DNA of 64,000 nt from Halocaridina rubra. Taxonomy: Eukaryota > Arthropoda > Malacostraca > Decapoda > Atyidae. Below are positions 59,826-64,000 of the stretch, in pieces; position 1 is the first letter of the stretch, and each line of letters starts with the position of its first letter. Below the pieces are notes generated by a model that was given only the letters and a program-made list of their open reading frames with translations, was not told where the DNA came from and made no database searches. The stretch is taken from positions 53,501 to 117,500 of the forward strand of contig JAXCGZ010005699.1 in NCBI GenBank assembly GCA_037179515.1, given 5' to 3'. A program made the position numbers and the translations under genes.

Positions 59826-62008
59826 TATTGATAAGAAAAAAGTATTTCCTGGCCTAAGAATAATAGAGCCGTAAAAAATAGTAAAAAAAACAAATTTAAA
59901 CATGTAACTCTGCAACATATAAAATACAATACCGGTATCGGCGTTTCGGAAAACGCAAAAGGTCGCACCTACGTGACAGTACATATTAAAATTTCCAGTA
60001 TTTTCATTATTTTATTGATAAAAAAAACTATTTCCTAGCCTAAAAATAATGAAACTGTAAAAATAGTAAAGAAACATAAATTTAAACATGTAACTCACAG
60101 TATTGCATCATATAATATACGATACCGGCATTGAAGTCTTGGAAAACGCAAAGGGTCAAATCTACATGAGATAGTACACGGGATGGTATGGGCTGATGGG
60201 TGGGAGACAACGAATCACAGAATTGTGTTCTGTATGTTCTGTATCCTGGGGTCTGATTGGCTTTTTGATTGAAGCTTGAGTCTCCCAGCATCTTCCATTC
60301 TCTCGCCTCACCCATTCAGTTACTTACTTGTGCGGCGTTCGTGTTGTGCAACTTCATATGTTGTGCTTGTGTTTCTTGTGAAACCTTTGTATTTCAACCC
60401 CTGCAATGCCACCCAAGAGCCCTTCATATTCTGAGGCTTCTGCTTGTGAGCCTAAGCGGCAAAGGAAGATGTTGACCATAGCAGATATGGTAAAACTGTT
60501 AGATATGCTGAAGGAAGGAAAAAGGTTCTCTGATGTCGGTCGCCATTTTGGCATCAACGAATCTACTGTTCGCTACGCCAAGAAGGATGAGGTGAATATC
60601 AGGAGAACAGCGAGTCTTACTTTTAACAAAACAGCGAAGAGGGTCCTAACACCCCGCAATAAGATAATAGTGTGGATGGAATCTGCTTTGGCCCTGTGGA
60701 TTGCTGATTGCAGGAGGAAGAACATCAGCTTAGACACGAGTACCATACAAACAAAGGCCAAGAATCTGTGCGAGACATTTAGAGTGCACAAAGACTGCGT
60801 TACCCTCGTTATGTGCGGGAATGCTCTGGGCTTTATTTTAAAGCCCGGGCTTATCTACAAGTCAAAGAACCCTGAGGCTTTGAAGAATAAAACAAGAATC
60901 TGCTGCCAGTGTATTGGATGCATAGCCCTAAGGCCTGGATCACGAAGAGCCTCACATTGGACTGGTTTTACCATGTTTCATCCCTCAGGTTCGATTTTAT
61001 CTTGCAGAGAAGGGCCTTGAATTTAAAGTCCTTCTTTTGATGGATAATGCTGGTGGCCACGCAACTGATCTCCATTATGACAGTGTTCAAGTAGAGTTTC
61101 TTCCACTGAATACGACATCACTGATTCAGCCTACGGATCAAGACATTATTTGTGCTTTCATGGCCCTCTACACACGACATGCCCTGGTGAACCTGGTTGA
61201 CTCAATGGATGCGGACAAAGAATTCGTACTGAAGGCATACTGGCGTAACTACACGATTGCTACATGCCTTCAAAATATTTAGAATTCAATCAAAGAGATG
61301 AAGCCGGCAGCAATCAATGCCTGCTGGAAGAAATTGTGGCCCGAAGTCATCTACGACTACAAGGGATTCGCTCCTGACGAAGTCTATAACTCGGCAGTTG
61401 CGAAAGCTGTGAAGTTGGCTGCATTGCTAGGAGGAGAAGGCTTTAAAGATATGACTCACGAAGTTGTCAATGAACTGATCGACTGCCACTCACAGCCGTT
61501 GACTGATGAAGACTTGGAGGAAATGACAAAATCAGCGAGCAAAGAAGAGGAAGAACAACAACAGGAAACGCATGATGAAGTCAAAGAACTTGGCTTTACA
61601 CTCAAACTGCTGGGAGCCATGTATAACATAGCCAAAGAACTCCAACAACTGTCGCAGGAGTATGACGATGATATAGTTCGTTTGGTGCACTTCTGGAATA
61701 TTATCGAGGATGCCATAACTCCTTACAAGACCATCTTCGCACAAAAGAAGAAACGGCAACAGCAACTCCCCATTACCATGTTCTACTCTGGCAAAAAGCA
61801 GCCATAAAGCTGTAATTGGCTGTGGAGTATGTAAACATCATCATCACGTCATTCACGATAAGCTTACCTATCACGTTCATATAAATTTACGCTTGCGTGC
61901 TGTTATTAATAAAGTAAAGGGTGACTTGTTAATAGTGCAGGGAGGATTTATACAGTAAAGGTAAAAAAAAATGTAAAATATCTATGATAAATATGGTACT
62001 CCTACTTC
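59826..62008 (+). mobile_element. Tigger/pogo transposon copy 2, both termini missing
   Basis: The same family as 8190-10909 but in the opposite orientation. The duplicated AT-rich leader (59826-60405) precedes the transposase, and the 3' UTR matches copy 1 up to CTACTTC (62008), just short of the TIR. The left side is joined to LINE copy G and the right side to the tail of an RTE-like LINE. Without termini it cannot transpose. Confidence 0.84.
60406..61807 (+). pseudogene. Tigger transposase copy 2, with internal deletion
   Basis: It starts MPPKSPSYSEASACEPKRQR and keeps the CENP-B-type helix-turn-helix (FSDVGRHFGINESTVRYAKK). After KAKNLCETF the sequence jumps to RVHKDCVTLVMCG, so the second DNA-binding half and the first catalytic block (MDET in copy 1) are deleted. 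The frame then drifts: open pieces are 60406-61020, 61037-61282 (MDNAGGHATD, second catalytic Asp present; QPTDQ third) and 61298-61807 (acidic C-terminal region). A TAG near 61280 replaces a CAG codon. Inactive. Confidence 0.84.
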
Positions 62009-62972
62009 ACATACATACATATACCTTGGCTGTTTCCCCCTTTAATTGGGGGGTAGCCGACATCAAGAAAGGAAAACAAATAGGGGGATTACTTTGCTCT
62101 ATGGGCAATGTCGAGGGAGCTAGCGACCGTTCAGATGGCACTGCTGGAGTGCCACAGCCCATCCTCCCGGCTCTTCCACAACCTGTGTCGCTTCACAACT
62201 GCCAGCTCCTCCTACTGCCCCTACCACAGGGCTATCTCTGTAAGATGCAGCCCCGTGGTAACAGCAGATGCCCATCAGAGCCGCATCACAATCGCTCGCC
62301 ACTCATTCCTATTCCTAGCACGCTCGCTTGCTTCCCTCACATCCATCCTCCTATCATTCAGGGCTCTCCTTACTCCATCCATCCATCCAAAACCTAGGCC
62401 TCCCTCTAGCATTTCTCCCATCAACTCTTGCATTCATCACCTTTTTCAGCAGCCTTTCATCATCCATCCTTTCCACATGGCCAAACCATCTCAGAACATT
62501 CATATCTACTCTGGCTGCAATTTCTCTCCTCACACCCGTTCTTGCTCTCACCACTTCATTCCTAACCCTATCCAATCGAGATACACCAATCATACTCCTC
62601 AGGCATTTCATCTCAAACACATTTAGTTTCCGTCTCTCACTTACTTTCATACCCCATAACTCTGATCCATACATCACAGTTGGCACAACCACTTTCTCAT
62701 ACAAAACTTTCTTAACATTCATTTCCAACCCTCTATTCTTCATCACTCCTTTCAATGCACCCAACACTTTACATCCTTCATTCACTCTGTGACACACATC
62801 TGCTTCCACTCCACCATTTGTAGCTATAACCGAGCCTAAATACTTAAACTGATTAACCTCCTCAAGTGTCTCTCCATTCAACATAACATTCAATCCAGCG
62901 CCATCCTCATTTCTTGTACACCTCATAACCTTACTCTTTCCCACATTCACTCGCAGCTTCCTTCTCTCACAC
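62009..62972 (-). mobile_element. RTE-like LINE, 3' part (split by a CR1/L2-like LINE)
   Basis: On the minus strand this encodes the RT C-terminus of an RTE-type element: RRKLRVNVGKSKVMRCTRNE, FKYLGSVIATNGGVEADVCH, MYGSELWGMK, RNEVVRARTGVRREIAARV and RWFGHVERMDDERLLK. The frame is lost near GRPRFWMDGW (about 62390). The 3' UTR has a C5/G5 hairpin (TACCCCCCAATT against AAAGGGGG) and ends in a short (TATG)n tail near 62012-62034, a pattern I associate with RTE elements that have microsatellite tails. Confidence 0.82.
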
Positions 62973-63445
62973 TCGAAGCTAGAAGAGTGAGGGGGGATAT
63001 GGTGACAGTCTTTAAATTCCTTCATGGTTATGATAGAGTGGATAGGGATCGATATTTTGATATGGCTGGCTCTAGAACTAGAGGTCATAGTTTGAAGCTT
63101 CGTAAGAAAACTTCTTTGCAGGATGTAAGGAAATACTTTTTCAGTGTAAGAGTAGTTGATAATTGGAATTGGCTAAGCGAGGAGGTAGTTAATGCTATCT
63201 CAATCCATAGTTTTAAGGACAGGTATGATAAGTATCACTAAGCATAAAATGGAACCGATCAGGAGACGGGAAGATACGAGCTTTGGGCTCTTTCCCGTAA
63301 ACACAATTAGGTAATCACACACCATTCCAAATTCTGACACTAACTGACACAGCTTTTCCTCTGAATCTGCCACCACCACAGTATCATCTGCAATCAGCAA
63401 CTGATTCAGCTTCCACTCGTTATCATCCCCATCTACAATTCTCAA
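62354..63445 (-). pseudogene. RTE-like reverse transcriptase C-terminus
   Basis: The catalytic region lies to the right of the inserted LINE (63445-63321): KLNQLLIADDTVVVADSEE, with IADD where FADD is usual, then KLCQLVSEFGMVC. The continuation ERRKLRVN is found left of the insertion, so the original reading ...GMVCERRKL... is split. The frame then runs to about 62354, ending in a disrupted GRPR region. It has no upstream endonuclease in the window. Confidence 0.82.
62973..63318 (+). mobile_element. CR1/L2-like LINE copy H, short 3' insertion in the RTE element
   Basis: About 346 bp: the last ~80 codons of the RT (63000-63241, open, RGDMVTVFKFLHGYDRVDRD region) and the 3' UTR with stem-loop and one terminal AATTAGGTAATCAC. 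It interrupts the RTE frame between TTCTCTCACAC and ACCATTCC. CACAC occurs at both junctions. The copy looks young, with an open frame and a well-paired stem-loop. Confidence 0.9.
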
Positions 63446-63448
63446 ACC

Positions 63449-63549
<101 letters not shown>

Positions 63550-63659
63550 TAGCAAGTTTAAGAATAAAGGAGAAAAAATAGAATGGAAAACAGTAAGAAA
63601 CGGACAGGCAGAAAGACTAAGCAAACAAATGAAGACCTAAAAATATGGCCGGATAAGGC

Positions 63660-63986
63660 CTAAAGATAATAGATCAGCTTTTTGAAGGAAGAAAGGTTGT
63701 AAGGGTGTGGGAAGACAGGAGGAAGTATATTCCAGAGCGTGGAAATGGATGGAAAGTTGCAGTCATTATACTTACCAATCCGCAAGTTACATATTTTCAC
63801 ACAGTACCCGTGAGATGACAGCCTCACCAGCAGAAGAAGAATGCAACCCACCAATTCATAAGAGCAGTGATGGAAGTAGTCACAATAGAAAAAAAAAAGA
63901 TACCTATCGGCAAATAGAAAAAAAAAATCATTGGATGTAAGAGGAGCATGGATAACGAGTCTGGTCTTTAGAGTCAACCCTATCAA
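63660..63986 (-). pseudogene. Possible LINE RT C-terminal remnant
   Basis: On the minus strand an open stretch ends in NDCNFPSISTLWNILPPVF followed by PHPYNLSSFKKLIYYL. The pattern of a LWN-LP motif followed by SSFKK resembles the extreme C-terminus of many non-LTR retrotransposon polymerases. Nothing upstream within the window confirms it; poly-A/T runs lie in the middle. 63544-63659 shows nothing else recognisable. Confidence 0.4.
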
Positions 63987-64000
63987 GAAGATAAGTATAA

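Noticed and set aside
62108..62792. Plus-strand frames of 137-172 codons over the RTE-like fragment
   Set aside because: Antisense to a clear RT C-terminus; composition is that of a reversed coding strand.

Overview
This window is eukaryotic and consists almost entirely of transposable elements and tandem repeats. I found no host protein-coding gene, rRNA, confident functional tRNA gene, CRISPR array or bacterial-type operon. The mix of CR1/L2-like and RTE LINEs, two Ty3/Gypsy families, Tigger/pogo DNA transposons, tRNA-derived repeats and very long (AT)n tracts suggests an invertebrate, plausibly a decapod crustacean. That taxonomic guess rests on repeat style only.

Layout. 1-6884: a CR1/L2-like LINE (copy A) split by a complete Gypsy-1 element (copy A, 814-5853) with identical 177-bp LTRs, a 5-bp target duplication and an open 1336-codon gag-pol frame. 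6894-7284: (AT)n around a SINE tail. 8190-10909: a minus-strand Tigger element with recognisable terminal inverted repeats and a broken transposase. 11135-13385: LINE copy B. 13589-14930: a tandem repeat of about 182 bp interrupted by a clean SINE with a 12-bp target duplication. 15119-33058: a tandem array of tRNA-derived units of about 273 bp, interrupted by Gypsy-1 copy C, Gypsy-1 copy D (which carries Gypsy-2 copy 1 inside its 5' LTR), LINE copy E and two long AT tracts, with one inversion near 31190.

33059-42319: a cluster of minus-strand LINE pieces. It ends in a near full-length but mutated copy that shows ORF1 (coiled coil plus RRM-like), an APE-type endonuclease and a reverse transcriptase. 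42320-47629: Gypsy-2 copy 2, the best copy of this family, with open gag and pol frames. 48075-57637: thirteen head-to-tail copies of a unit of about 736 bp that is the 3' end of the LINE joined by (TATG)n, i.e. a LINE-derived satellite. 57638-59825: a longer LINE copy at the satellite's right edge. 59826-62008: a second, truncated Tigger copy. 62009-63448: an RTE-like LINE 3' end with a short CR1/L2-like LINE inserted. The rest is (AT)n and a weak LINE remnant.

The elements record an order of events. The tRNA-derived array came first, then Gypsy-1 and LINE insertions, then Gypsy-2 into Gypsy-1. Three observations deserve most attention: the LINE-tail satellite together with a second, independent LINE-tail tandem repeat; the internal deletion in Gypsy-1 copy D, whose junction reads like copied primer tRNA; and the conversion of a tRNA-derived repeat into a long tandem array. 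All copy comparisons were made by eye. Assembly error in such repetitive DNA cannot be excluded.
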